NCBI GenBank assembly: GCA_034509425.1
Contig: JAVTVJ010000012.1
Coordinates: 7,475,001-7,539,000 of the forward strand
Reading direction: 5' to 3'
DNA: 64,000 nucleotides
Source: Eopsaltria australis
Taxonomy: Eukaryota > Chordata > Aves > Passeriformes > Petroicidae
Positions 11,601-24,665 of the stretch are shown in pieces. The position numbers and the translations under genes are program-made. Numbering within the stretch: position 1 is the stretch's first letter; every line of letters starts with the position of its first letter. The notes beneath the pieces were generated by a model. The model was not told the DNA's origin. It saw nothing but the letters and a program-made list of their open reading frames with translations, and made no database searches.

Positions 11601-14600
11601 TCACACATTAAAACCAGTTTCTTGTTTTCCCACTAATAGTCCAGATGGTGACTTCTCTTTGTAAGAGGACTGTTTCTTAGTTTTCTACAGGTAAATGTTC
11701 CATCTGTGGTGGATATTTAAATTTATGACTATGTCTCCTGTAGACTGTTTACCACTTACAGCTTAGCCAAGGCAGCAGAGACAAACAAGAATATTGCAGG
11801 AGTAGACTCACCTCCTGTCTCTAGAATAGGCCTCCCCAAAAACCTTACAACTTGTCCTGTAGTATGCAAGCCTTAAAAACTTTAAGAATAATACAGCAGT
11901 AATCAGGACCAGCTGAAGTATCATTTCTTACTGGGAGAATATCATGAAGTCATACCAGGAGCAGCTGATGCTGATTTGGACTCAGCAGCAGCACCACCAT
12001 CCTTTCCCAATCAGGTTAACAGTGTTGATAAAGTCAGAACACAGAGATAGAAAATTATGTAAATTTAAGGAATTCCTATCTGAATGAGAATTATGCAATT
12101 CTCTGTAAGCTTCATCCTAGATACTGTTTTCCTGAGTAGGCATTAATCCAAGATTGGAAAAAATGCAAAATGAAGTTTATTTTTAGTATGTATGTTTTTC
12201 TATCTGTCAAACAAGTTTCCTCTCAGGTGAGACCCTATTAAGGTTTGCAACTCTTTTTGAGGTGCTGTGACCAGCCATTGCATTGTGGCTTTTGGTATCC
12301 TGAAGGAGAGGTTCCAGGGAGGATTAGGCATTATGAGGTATGTTGAAGCTTTTACAGAGGAGCCTAAGATAAGGCTACTAAAGCCTACTCCTGGCTCACT
12401 CTGAGTTGCTGAGGGAGGAGAAAGACCCTCCCAAATGTAATTTATCCCTTGAGATCTCAGCCACTCTACAGAAATGTGTGTCTGTTTCCACTTGGTTACT
12501 TAGGGTGCCTTTGGCAATTAGGCTCTTTCTGTAACTCCGAGATGTGTAAATTTAGGGACCAACTCAAGGTTTTGTGCCTTAGGGAAGAAGGTTAATGTAT
12601 GCAAGTGTGATTTACTTGAACTATTTTGTCACTGTATTGCCAGAATTTTCATTTGGGCAATCAAAGAGATCAAAAATAAAGTTTTACTGGGCACTTAAGT
12701 TACAATTCTGGGAAGTTTACGACTGCTTGAATATAGAGAAATATTTACGTATTTGTGCTATTATGGCATACAGAAGCTTTCTGATTTTGTTGCATAACCC
12801 TGACCCTGTGACACCATTTTCAGGTTTTATCTCTCTGCTCAGCATTTCCTCCTCTTATGGACCGTTATCACTCTTGATTCATCGCCCTCAGTGACAGCTC
12901 ACTCTGCTCAGTACAATTCCTGGACTTGTACACTTTCTATTGCTTCTTCTTTCTTAACAGAACTTCTCTATTTATTTCTAACCCTGAACAAATTTGAAAT
13001 AACTTGAGCTATTCTGGACAAATAAACAATGCAGTCTTTAAAAATCAAATAAAACCTTCTTAATCTCTTCATATATTACTGTAAATTATGGAGATCATTT
13101 TACTTTAATTTTTGGAGCTGCAGTCTGAGAAGAAAATAATTTTGTGCTGTGCTGGCAATCATCTTTCTCAATTATGTTTGAAATACTGATTTCCTTGACT
13201 ATAAGCTGTAAGCCACAGATTCAGATCCTATTGAATTCACTTAGAGGAGGGGCTGAGGGAACAGTGTCTTTCGTGACTTATGCCAGGTCACCCTCCTTCC
13301 AAGTTGTAACCACAATCCTGCAGCCACTTAGCCAGGCTCCTCAGTCTTGATGAAAGCTCACTGAAGACTTGTTTTTGAATGAAGAATTTTCCTGTGCACT
13401 GCTGCTTGTAAGACAGGGACCATTGTGAAGCCCAGCAAGTCCTGTTCCCTCTCTGTGCTTCAAAATTTCTTGGATTTATGTTATCAGATAAGAGAACACC
13501 TTCTCAAGTGTAGCTCTTGTATGTTGAAATTACACACACATACACAGAGCCATCACTCACACAGTGAAAGGAAAATTATTATTTTTAAAAATATCCTTCC
13601 ATTACACTCTCAAAAATATTTTGAATACCCAATAAAATAAAAATACCACTGGTAAAAGAAAGATCATAAAACAGGGCAGGGATTCAAGGCAAGAGTCAAG
13701 TAAGAAATTATACAGTTAAATTCAGAGGTTTATATATGTCCCTGAGAATGCAAACATTTGCATCCAAATATTTTTTTAAATGCTGCATGCTGACAAGAAC
13801 AGCTATTTCAAGGACCACATCTGCCGTTTTCTCCTCCTTTTCTTAAGAAACCTTTCAATTCAGGAACATTGCATAAAAGTTCTTATCCATGAAAATAATC
13901 CACTCACACCCAAACAGCTGATATGGAAAAAGAAAGGTAGGATAGTTTTCCTTTGGCTCACCTCTCTCTGAAGGTCCTTGCATTTCCACAAAAGGCCCCT
14001 TATTTTCCATCTCACTTCTCAGCAAATCCACATCCACAGTCACTCCAGTCCAGCACCATCCTGGCTTCATCCCTAGCAAGAAGTTCCTGTCCAACTGCTG
14101 TAATTGGACATATTCTCCCTCCCTTGTCTCAGCATTAAAAAAAAATAAAGCCCTCCAAAAGCACACGCTCTGCTTTCTTTAGGTCAGGTGGACAATTGAA
14201 GGTTTGCTGGTGATATTTCCAGCAATTCCCCCCCTATACTGTGAAAACAATTACAAGTGAAAAAGAGGTACCAACCAGCTCACACTGAAACCTGTGATTC
14301 ATGCAAATACCATCCTTCCAGAAGTCTGTGGACTTTAAAAGCACACGTGCAGTGATTCAATAGAGCCATGCTGTGAATAGCTGGCATTGTAAATATGGAA
14401 TTGGTGGCCTTTCTAGCTATGATTTTTCTAACAAGCCTTTAGCAATGGTTACTCATTCTTTCTTTGCATCTTTCAGTCTGGATTTATCTCAATGGCAGAA
14501 AAAGGCTGGGGAAATTAAAAACTGGGGCAACACTAAACAGCCTCTTGTAAGGCCACAGGTTGGAAAGCCAGGTGCAAAGGCAGTGGGTGGAAGCATTTGC

Positions 14601-15404
14601 TGTGTGAGAGGAGAGCTGGATAAAGCAGCTCAGCATGTCAGAGGTGGGGATGTCCCCACTGCCATTAGAGGCAATGATCCCAATAATGTAAAGTGAGGCA
14701 GAGATAGAGTGCTATTTCTTGCCTTGTGTGTTGTATGAGGCAGGTAGAAAAATTAGTTCTTGCAGATATATTTGCACCAAATCTGTTCTCTGTACTGTTT
14801 TCTTTCTGGCAGGAGCCCTGGCAGTCATCAGCAAGAAGAATTCCTGTGGCTCAGAGGGGCAGCAAGCAGCAAGCACCGCTCTGAGAGGCCTGGATGTGTC
14901 CCCTGTGCCTCCCTATCTGGCTGGAACCCTGCAGGCTGGTGCCTGGGTCAGGCAGGGCTCTGCATTCCTGAACATCATCCTGCCCTGAGCAGACAGCTTG
15001 AAGACTCCACCAGCAGTTTAGGCCACCCTCTTGGGGTGTTTTGCCAAAGTTCTTGCTGTGTACAGCATGCCAGTATCCAGGCAGCATGTGGCACGTTCAG
15101 CTTCATCCCGGACCCCTGGACATCTGCTCAAATCTCAGTGCCCATTAAGTTCTCTTTTTACCCAGCCCTTTGCTCTCTACCTCTTTTTACCATCACCAGT
15201 TTTGGCGCCATTTCTGCCAGATTTGTGTCAGAAAAGGAAGGAGACATGATTTCTGAGCCTCTCAAAGATCCCAGTGATTGATGCTGCAAAAATCATATTA
15301 AAAATAAAAATGTGTATTGCACATGCATTCCAAATACTGTCCAGCACTGGATCAATGTAAGTGTACTTTTCCCCTATTAAAATTATTGGGAAAAAAACAG
15401 CCTT
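8604..15404. other. Unique non-coding DNA
   Basis: Almost seven kilobases without a recognisable gene or substantial repeat. Small items: a short (AC)6 run at 9591-9602, a pure purine run at 10052-10080 (GGAAGAAGGAGGGGG type), and scattered octamer-like motifs (ATGCTAAT near 10350). Open frames reach 103-107 codons around 13.9-14.7 kb but overlap on opposite strands and have no domain. I see no splice-site-flanked exon that I would defend. Confidence 0.65.
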
Positions 15405-15443
15405 TTATTGGAGTGATGATGATTTACACCAACTGATGTTCTG
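15405..15443 (+). mobile_element. Half of a fold-back ancient repeat relic
   Basis: TTATTGGAGTGATGATGATT followed by TACACCAACTGATGTTCTG resembles one arm of the same amniote fold-back family seen at 2.05 kb, whose arm reads like GATTTACACCAGCTGAGGAT. Only one arm is recognisable. Short and diverged, so the call is tentative. Confidence 0.4.
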
Positions 15444-18400
15444 TCACTTTATGCTCTTCTTATTTTCAGAACAGCAGGGAAAATTTCACTATTATAGAAA
15501 AACCCCACAGATGCTGTTATTAATTTCCTGTTAGTTTTGGAGGCTAGTAGTTGTGTTTTCTTCTCTTTTGCTCTCTCTCTCTCTCTCCCAAGAACAATCA
15601 GAATAATAGAACAATATACAATGTTGTTATGATTACATCTTTTTTTCATGCCTTGGTCTAATTTTTCCTGCACTTTTGTTTATACTCTTCTGGAAGAAGG
15701 AATTCTTTGAGCAAGAATCCTTACAAAGAGAAATTATAGTCATCTTACACCTAATGTATCACTGAAGAAGAAAGAGGATTTATTATCCTTCAAGTATCTT
15801 TTCATGAAGAATTTATCTCAGCAGGTGGACTCAATCTGTGTAGGGTAGCTAAGCATAAAATATGATCCACAGATTTTAGAACTACTCTAAAATAGCTATT
15901 TATGCTGGTACCTTTACTAATAAGTGTTTCACTTTATACTGAAAGAGAATAAATTGAAGTTCTCTACTCCTTGATGAAGTATACTGTGGCAAATATTCTG
16001 TGGCTGGAGAGGTTTATTTTCATACACAAAAGTAATAAATTAAAAAAATATTTGTCCTTTTTGTGTTTAATTTTCTTCCACTGTTCCTTCATCTTTTCTA
16101 TCCTTCCTCTTAAACTCCCCCCTGCCCTGATTTACACACACACTCTATTAGCTTCACATTTTTTAGATTATCATCTATAAGCAGAAATAGCTTACATGTT
16201 TGCAATACTGGTCAAGGCTAACATTCATACCCTTGACAAGAGACTCTCTCAGCTATAATCTACTTCAATTCTAATTGCAGAGTTATTAAAGCCAGAGACC
16301 CTCTTGTGCTCTGTCAGTACCTACCTTGCTGCTGAAATACCAGCAGTGATGACAGCGCTGCTGCCAGCTTTGGGTTGCATCACATCTGCCTTGGAATCAT
16401 TTGGGAAGGGTCAGCAATTTCACATGAGCATGAAGAGACTCCCTTTGTTTGAACCAGTTCGGGGAAAAAGTCTATGTCTTCCAAACAGTGTGTCTGCTAT
16501 GAAGGAATAGCTGTTGCAAAATATTAAGTACTCTTCAGCTACCAAAAAAAAACCTCTTATAAGAAAAACTGAGCTATCTACTTACCTGAGCTATTAAACA
16601 GCCTCCTCATTGATTTGAAAGTGCCTGACAATAAACATGACCATCTGAGGATAAACACTATTCTTCTCATATCCAAGCAATATTCGGGTGAGCCCAGAAT
16701 TGCAGCATCTGGGACATGGTCAAACCTGGTTTTCACAACCAGAAGAGCCATTTCTCTTTCTGTTCTTGCATGTGCACTGGAGTAAAGCACAGACTGGAAG
16801 GAAGCCAAGGGGCTGAGGTGGGGCCATGGTTCCATGTGCCACTTTTGCTGTCTGCTCATAAAGGCCACTGCAAGAGCTCAGACTGCTCAGCATTTCCAGG
16901 CTGCTCTATCTTCACAGTTTGCAACTGATCTAAAACAACAGAGACCAGACCGTGTAATTTGTTTGCCTGGTGCTTGACTTTCAGTCCCTCGTGGACCCAT
17001 TCATGGTATCTGGAACAGCAGTGAAAGTTGTGATATCACATTATCTGTAGGCATTGTAGGAAATGCATTTGTGCCATGGTATTTTGTGGCAAGAGCATTC
17101 TCACCACCCTGGTGACCTTTTCAAGTGTAAACCAAAATTGCCTTAGTCTTAGCAAAGCCAATGTTGTTACTGCAAAGGCTGATTTGTACTTGTTGTTTCT
17201 ATGCTAATTTATTTTTGATTTTTTAAAAAAAGTGTTTGGTGCTGGCCTTAGCACCAGAAAACTTTTTTTTTAATGAAACCTATCATTTGAGTCTAATTTG
17301 ACCTGACAGAGTCAACTGACCATGCAGTTACTTGGCTCCTGCTGAATGCCTCCTCATTAAGCCAAATTTACACTAATAAACAGCAGTCATCACCATTCAC
17401 TGTCATTAGCATAAATGAGTTACCTGAGACACCTCCCAATCAACATAAATCTGGATGAGGTACATTCCAGTTAAGAGCCAGGTTCTTCATTCTCATCCCT
17501 TTTCACTGCTCCTGCCTTTAAGATCTGGGTGCCCACCCGGCACGTGGGACGCTCACAGATCCTCGCTCGTGGTGGATCCCCAGCAGGAGGAAGGATGGTG
17601 CTGGGTGCTGCTGACACATCCTAGCAGCAAACTGCAGTGCCTTTCTGGCAACTCCACCTGTGCTGCCCTGCATGTTGGGAAGCACACTTCAGGCTTTTGT
17701 TTTTCCCATCCCCGCCACGTGCAGGAGAAAAGTGGGATCTATTGTAGAGCTAGCTGAAGCCTTCCTTTTCCTGTGTTTTTAACTTGTTCTTATTTTGTGT
17801 AGAAGTATTTTCACTTCATTTATGTTTCTAAAAGTTCTGTAACATACCTGCTTAGACTGCTGTAATATTTTATTTCATTTTAAGATTATTTTTGCATTGC
17901 TTTAGGACATGCCAGAAGTAGAAATGCATAATATGATTTATACAGTTCAAAGCTGTTACGCTGTATTCTGTCACGACATGATACAATTGTTAAAATGTTA
18001 ACATAATTTATTTTATGGTTTATTGGTTTTAGCTTACTGTAAGAATAATTAAGTCTAACTACTGCATAGTACAGTTTGAAATGCTGTCATTTGCAGATGA
18101 AGATGTGCCTTATTGGATGGCAATGACATTGCCTGACAGTTTGCTTATATTTTGTTTCGAATGTGTTCTGTTTACATTAAAGTTAAATGGTTTGGGGAAT
18201 AAATTAATGTAAAATATTTGTTTCAACACAAAATTTGATGTAGGAAAGAAATATTTATATAGGTATTATGTAATTTAAGTTGCCTTAAATTATTTTAAAA
18301 ATAAAATAGAGCAAAATATAATATAAAGTGACAGAATGTTTCAGCTATCTTTATGTTAATATTGTATCAGAATTATCAAGGAACAACTCTGACTTAACAA

Positions 18401-18689
18401 AATGACAATAAATTTTTGTGGGTTTTTTTTCCATAATACTAAGTCCTATGAGAGGAAAAAAATTGAAAACATTAGCTTAGGTGCAAAACTCTGTTGAAAG
18501 TGACACCACACATTCAGAAAACACATATGTTTTCCAAAACATTTCTTCTTCCAATCAAAATTTTACAGGCACCTCCAAAATGTTTCCCTTACATCTTGAT
18601 CTGGATATCTCACATGGAGATAGAAAGAGACTTTTTACTCTTGCTCTTTACTAATATTCTTACGCTTTGACTCAGACATCCAGTGGTAC
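15444..18689. other. Unique non-coding DNA with a CT tract
   Basis: A (CT)8 tract lies at 15571-15587. The interval 17455-17760 is richer in G+C than its surroundings and holds two CACGTG E-boxes. The interval 17290-17460 and the AT-rich interval 17880-18260 look like slowly evolving non-coding DNA (see findings). No gene or mobile element recognised. Confidence 0.65.
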
Positions 18690-19290
18690 AGGCCCACATC
18701 TCTGCTGGCCACACTGCTTTTGGTGCAGCCCAGGACAATGCTGGCTTTCTGGGCTGTGAGTGAACATTGCTCTCCATCCCCAAATCCTTCTCCACAGGGC
18801 TGCTGTCACTCTGTTCACCCCCCAGTCTCTGTTGATATTGGGGATTGCCCTGACCCACGTGCAGCACCTTGCACTTGGCCCTGTTGACATTCATGAGGTT
18901 CATTCACATGAGACGACTTCTCAAGCCTTTCAACCCATCCCTCAAGCAAATCAGCAGCACCACAAAGCCTGGTGTCATCCAGAAACTTGCTGAGGATACA
19001 CTCAATCCCACTGTCTATATCACTGATGAAAATATTAAATATTATTTGTCTCAGTACAAATTTCTGAGGGAGACAACTTGTTACTGTTTTTCATTTGGAC
19101 ATTAAGCTATTGAGTGTTACATTTTGGATTTGGCCATTCAGCCAAATCCTTTTCCATGTACTCATCCATCAAATCTGTATCTTTGCAAGTGAGAGGCAAG
19201 AATGTGGGGAACCATATCAAAGACCCTGCAGAAGTCCAGTTAGATGACATCAGTAGCTCTTCCTTGGTCCAGTCACTCCATTCCTATGCA
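18690..19290 (-). mobile_element. CR1 LINE fragment, reverse-transcriptase core, dead copy
   Basis: On the minus strand this encodes pieces of the CR1 ORF2 reverse transcriptase. DSGIEC precedes the catalytic box, which reads F-L-D-D (18974-18985), where CR1 elements normally have F/Y-A-D-D. It is followed by KCKVLHVGQGNP, a characteristic CR1 phrase, and then the KDLG region. Upstream, the stretch corresponding to the PQGS motif contains in-frame stops (TGA and TAA near 19040-19055), so the copy is dead. It is truncated at both ends, lacking the endonuclease, the N-terminal part of ORF2 and the 3' tail. CR1 is the dominant LINE of birds, so this is strong evidence for the host group. The outer boundaries are approximate (within about 30 bases). 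Confidence 0.9.
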
Positions 19291-19737
19291 AGGTGCAGGA
19301 AAAACAAACCCCAAAGTCTTCATCTGTCAATATGGATTTTCAGACATGTGTGAGATTCTTTTATCTTGAGTTTGAGGAATTTTTTTCCACCCATTCAAGA
19401 ATTCCCATGGGCTAGCCAGAGGCATAGATGTTGTGTGTTCACTAAAAAAGTGCAACATCTCTCAGAAACACTGAACCTAACGATGTAGCATGGGCACATT
19501 TTGTTCCCAAGAAATCTTTGATGTAAATATGGAGGCCTTAGCACATGCATGTTTCTAGCAGCAGTCATCATGTTTTTCCAGGTAACCAAGCAGTTTGAAA
19601 TGACAGACTAAGCCTCTTCCCCAATGACCCAATTAGCACACAGGACCACAATAATCCTACAGCTAAACACAGGCACCATTTGTATACACAAATTTAAATC
19701 CTTTCAGTATTAGCAATACTACCTGGCTCCTAGGACA
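19291..19737. other. Unique non-coding DNA between CR1 and an ancient repeat
   Basis: No gene or repeat recognised. It may include decayed continuation of the CR1 copy, but I cannot align it by eye. Confidence 0.55.
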
Positions 19738-19905
19738 TCAGATCTCTGAATGCTTTACAAAGGAGCAGTATCCATCTCACAGCTTTTTAGATGGTGAAAC
19801 AAAGGCATCACAAGGCAAGATGACTTGTCCCCATTCACCCTCAAGGCCAGCAGCCGAGCTGGGAACAACAATTCCAGTCTTTCTGATGCTAAAATTCCCA
19901 CCTTC
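19738..19905 (+). mobile_element. Ancient MIR/L3-like amniote repeat
   Basis: Successive phrases match the tail shared by old amniote SINEs and L3-type LINEs: 'TGCTTTACAAAGGAG', then 'AGATGGTGAAACAAAGG', then 'AAGATGACTTGTCCCCATTC', then 'GAGCTGGGAACAACAATTCC'. The order and spacing are those of the 'TTTACAGATGGGGAAACTGAGG ... GACTTGCCCAAGGTCA ... GAGCTGGGA' tail. The family name is by recognition and the exact subfamily is not determined. Copies this diverged predate the radiation of birds. Confidence 0.65.
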
Positions 19906-22900
19906 TCAAATAAAGCCAATGACCTCATTGCCATTTGTGATGAATAACCCATTTATTGTATACAATGAATGGAGCATTACAGCAACACAAATCTGTCATT
20001 TTCCTCTGTAGTGGATTCCTCTTGGGCTGTCATGAAGTGTCGATTGAAAATGCCTTTTTTTTTTCTTTACCCAAATGTGTACCCAGGGTTAAAATTCTCT
20101 GTATGTAGATGTTTATTTTTAGGTATCATCTGTATTGGTTGCTAGTGAATGCTTAACTTTTACAGAGGGTCAGAAAAGATCATCACTATAGTAAAGCTTT
20201 GTATAAACTAACAACTCTGTCTTGGTTTCTTATTTAAAGAGAATAATATATTGCACAAAAAATACTCTGAAAATGTTCTATTGCAAAAAGAGATGAAAAA
20301 TCTCTTTCTATTCAAGCCTGCAGCATGCTATAAAAATTTGGGGGTTTTGAATATACTGAATGACATACACCCATAGACGTATCAGATCATTTACACAGTA
20401 TGTAATGCAAGCAATAATGATCTTACATCCTCAGAAATAAAGCTTTGTTAAAGCAAAGTTAAGTTCATGCATACATCACAATTAAACTAAAGAGCAAACC
20501 TGGCTCTGGTTCTAAAAAGAAAACATTGGCATATATGGAAATTCCCTGTTAATGCCCAATTCAAATTTCTAATATTTGAAAGTCAGGGAGTTCATTCTTT
20601 AAGCTCTGCAATCAATGAGTATCCCTTCCTTCCAGGCACTGATCTCCACCAGCCATTTAGCTCACTGTAGACAGAGGCCATACCTTGACTTTGCAAATCC
20701 AGAGTATCACAATCACACATGAACTTGATTCCTAGCAGCTGCCTGCTTGTTTCCTGTTACCTGACATTCCTATAGTCCCACCAGGAGGATGTCTTGAACT
20801 GCTGGGGGCATGGAAAGCCATTTTGTTAGCATATCCTCTTCCAACATGTTTGGAGAAGGACTTCACAACTTTCTTTAGAAAAGAAATGGAAATGCCATTT
20901 GTGACCCACAGGTCCTGAGTTTCTTGTAGGAAGGGACCCTATACTGATGTGGAGCTTTCAACCTTGTTCACTTCTATCTGTGTTCATTGGGCCTTTAGAC
21001 CATTCTGGATATTGAAGTAAATGGCTTCAGGTTTCCAAATTACCTGCTCAGATATCTGTGCACACTGTAGTTGCATGCACTGATATTCTGCAGGATAAAA
21101 AGTGAATTATTACTAGCAGCTTAAGTCACAACAGCAACTAAAACATAGACATGCTTTTGTGGCCCTTGTGTGGGGTGAAGCAGGAGAGAACATGGTTCTG
21201 TGATCAGGATGATGACTATTTGGAGTAAGTAGAAGAAAATCATGCTGGTTGAGGATTAGGCAATCCCTGGAGTTCAATCTTTATATTTGCAGGTTTAATA
21301 CTGTTGTGCTTGTTCAGGGCATTGCTTTTGAAGAGGCTTGAATGATTAACAAGTTCAGTTTAGGAGACATTTGGCTGAGCAGCACTGTGTCAGCTTGGAA
21401 GGAGCAGGGACAAAGGTACAGAAAGTCAAACCAAGGAGATTTCTTTGGTGTAGGGCATCATTTGCATTAGAGTTACTCAGATAAAAGGAACTTCTGGAAT
21501 TATATCCAGTCCTAATCTAGTCCCTCAGATTTCCCCACTCAAAAGTGTTTTATACTGCTGCAGCTGTCTGCTTTTCAGAGTAATCAGACAATTTTGGACA
21601 CAGTTGGACAAAGTCATTTTCTGGTTGATGTTTCTGTACAAGAGCGCATGAAATGTACATGACTTAGAAGAAAGCATGTTGTTCAGTGTTCGCTTTAAGG
21701 AAGGGGGGAAGAAAAATAAACCTTGTCAGTGCTGAGGATTTTAAAACACTTAGATTTAACTGACAAAAAGAAGTTATTTTTAAATGTTGCCCTTTGTGAA
21801 ATCTCTGTTTTTTTTCTTCAAGCTGTGTCAAGTGGCATAATAAAGTTGCCTCAGACATGAGAGGTTGTAGCAATTTCCCCCAGCTTTTCTTTTCCTTTCT
21901 GTAGCAGCCCTGGGCAGTGTAGTTGTGCTCATTTTGTAGCAAAGCTTCTTGCAGTGGGAGGGAAATTGTGGGAGAGCACTTGTGGAACGAGAAAATTAAA
22001 ATAACAATGGAGTCATGTTGTGAGGTGCAACCTTCTGTCACTGACTCAGCATGTTCTTGTACATGTGGGTGATGGTCTGCGTGACCTGCAGTGACCTAAT
22101 TGACTCAATCAAAGAATTTGAAATAAAATGATACCAACAACTTTGGGATTTCAAGGGTTATTAAAAGTGTCTACAAAAATTTTGGGCACATCAGGCTGGA
22201 AAAGGAAGGAAATAAGTGTAGAAGCAGGATGTGAGAGATTCAAGAGAGAATTGTACAATAAGCATGAATACTGTTTAGTATTGCTAAGTTTAAAAATATG
22301 CACATTTTTCCTAGGCAAAACTGGTTAGAACTCATAATTTTAGCATGGCTCAATATGTGAAAATTTTTACCAAGGATTAGGTTCTTCAGTTGCCTTAAAC
22401 TTTAGCAGAAAGTATGAGGCAATGGATATGTTTTCTCCACACCAATTAACAGCAGAAAAAAAAAAAAGCTGGGGGGACACCTGGAGTGCTGGGGCTGGCA
22501 AGAGGGGACGTGATATTAACAAAAGACAGCAAGCAAGCACATGGTGTAGGAAAAACCCTCCGTCAGTTTGAAAACATGGTGAAGCAAACAGCAGGACACT
22601 ATTGGTTTTGGAAGAGTCCTCTTATCCCGCCTCCTTTAGCATTCTGATTTTGTCCCTGTCTCTCTCAGGCCTTCTTCTGTTACAGTGCTGTGTTGTTCTG
22701 ACCTTAGCAGGAGGCACAGAGAGAGGCAAAGAAGGGAGTTTACCCTGTTCTGTGAAGCCAGACATTCATCTGTCCTCTGTAGTCCACAGAAACGCACAGT
22801 CCAGTGCACTGCAACACACTTAAATTAGATTGGGAAAAAAGATGGAAATCACATTCCCAAGCATCCCAAACAAGTGTGGGTTGGCATGGCCATACCCTGT

Positions 22901-24665
22901 AGCACTGGCAGAGTGGCGCTCACCCACCATCCCATGCAGGCCTTTTGGATGTTATGGGAGAGAGGGCAGCAGGAGGGAGCACAGTAACAGCTGCAAGCTT
23001 TCCAGCAGCTTTGCTGCTCTGCAGCCGTGGCTGTGGGGAGCAGGAGGGCTGGGCCATAGCTGGAGGCATGCAGAGCACTGGGCAATCCAGCTCTGCCCAG
23101 TGCTGCCACACTGAGACCTGTCCTCCACTTGCCTTTGTTCAGCAGCCCCCTTCCTCACTTCCAGGATCAAGATAATGCCAAGTCCTGCTGTGCCTGTGCA
23201 CACTGGGGGTGAGGGCTGAAATCCTGAGGCATTGCATAGGGCACTGTTAGCCAGAAAAGAGAATTTTTAATTGCACCTGTCTTCCTAAAACTCACTAGCT
23301 TGCCTTGAGAAAATTGTCTATAGAAGCCTGCACAGTGCATACAAACCTGTCTCCTTGTTCAGAGAGAATGTGTAGGGAAGGTTGTAGGATTTGTGGGAAA
23401 GGGGAAGGAAAACATCAGTGTGACTCCATCAGCATGAGTTTAAAGGGAACAAATTTGGATTAAATACAAAGTTTATTCAGGTAAGGGAGAAATGTACCTT
23501 TCACCAAACCTAGACTATTGATAGCTGCACTTAGACTCAGTTCTTAGTTTGACTGGGACATGTGAAAACATAGAGAGATAGAGAGGTGTGTCCTGAGTTC
23601 TGTTTGTAAGGTTTCATTGCAGCTACCAGGATTAGATGCTTTTTTTTTTTTTCCATAAGGAAAAGAGAAACACTGAAAATTACTGGGCTTCTAAGGAAGT
23701 GCAGCTAGTGGAATACAGTTAACAGCAGATTGCATGCTTTGATTTGGTCTGAATAAGTTAGGTGCATAAAAAATGTGAATTACAGATTTCTCTGCAGTTT
23801 GCCTCTTTTTGCACAGCAGATTAGATTGGTTTGGAATAATCACTCTGGAAAAACAAGTTGCATCCTTAAATGGTCTCTCTTAGAAGAAACACTGTACAAT
23901 ATACAAGTTGGAACTGAACTAAGTGTTCATTCTGAGTAAATCATGCTTGATTAGATGTATCCTTCAGTTTTGTGGATTAGTGACCCACAGAAGGCCATTT
24001 CTCTTCATCCTATTTTTTGTTAAGCTTCCCTTTTTTGCAAATGTATTTCAATCTTGATTTTACTTCACTGAGATCATTGATGTTAGGAAGCATTTGATAT
24101 CTGCAACTCTAAATTCTAAATTGGGCTGTCAGAGGCTCAGGCTAATGTTTTTATTCTCTGAATGTAAAGCAGTGCATTTAAAGCTGACCCAGTATTCTGT
24201 AACATTCATACCCTTCCCTATTCTGTGTCCGTGTATAAAATGGATTATTGCTACATACATGTATTTCAGACTTTTATACATCCTGTGGTCCTTCCAGCTA
24301 TTCCCTGGCTTCCATCCTCATCTAGAATCTTTCCCTCTGTGTTGAGTGGCCAAATAATTCCATTTACTTTCCAATTTTTCTGTTGCAATGGCCGATTCTT
24401 AGACAGATACAGGAGGAACTATAAACAGGACTAAATGAACTAGTTTAGCATATGGCTGAGAGCTCAGACCTTGCCAATTCCCATCCTCTACAGATCTCAA
24501 CAGGGCTTTCAATTCACCAGAGGGTTTTATTCTCTCTCATCCCACTTTCAATATCATTATTCTTGGATATATCTTCATTGTCTCTGAAAATACATGTGGT
24601 CTGTTTCTATTAACAGGAGCCTTGCACCACAGGTGCCTTCCACCACATCTGCCCTTGTGTATTTC
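19906..24665. other. Unique non-coding DNA
   Basis: No gene is supported. Frames such as 21664-22041 (-, 125 codons) have no recognised domain. The stretch 22830-23200 is locally G+C richer and therefore open in several frames on both strands at once, which argues against any one being coding. An octamer motif ATTTGCAT lies at 21460-21467 and a T13 run near 23640. No mobile element recognised before 24666. Confidence 0.65.

Noticed and set aside
18610..18903. 97-codon minus-strand frame as a gene
   Set aside because: It is part of the dead CR1 reverse-transcriptase fragment.
22830..23203. Several overlapping frames of 63-94 codons on both strands
   Set aside because: Simultaneous openness in many frames reflects local G+C content; no domain is seen.
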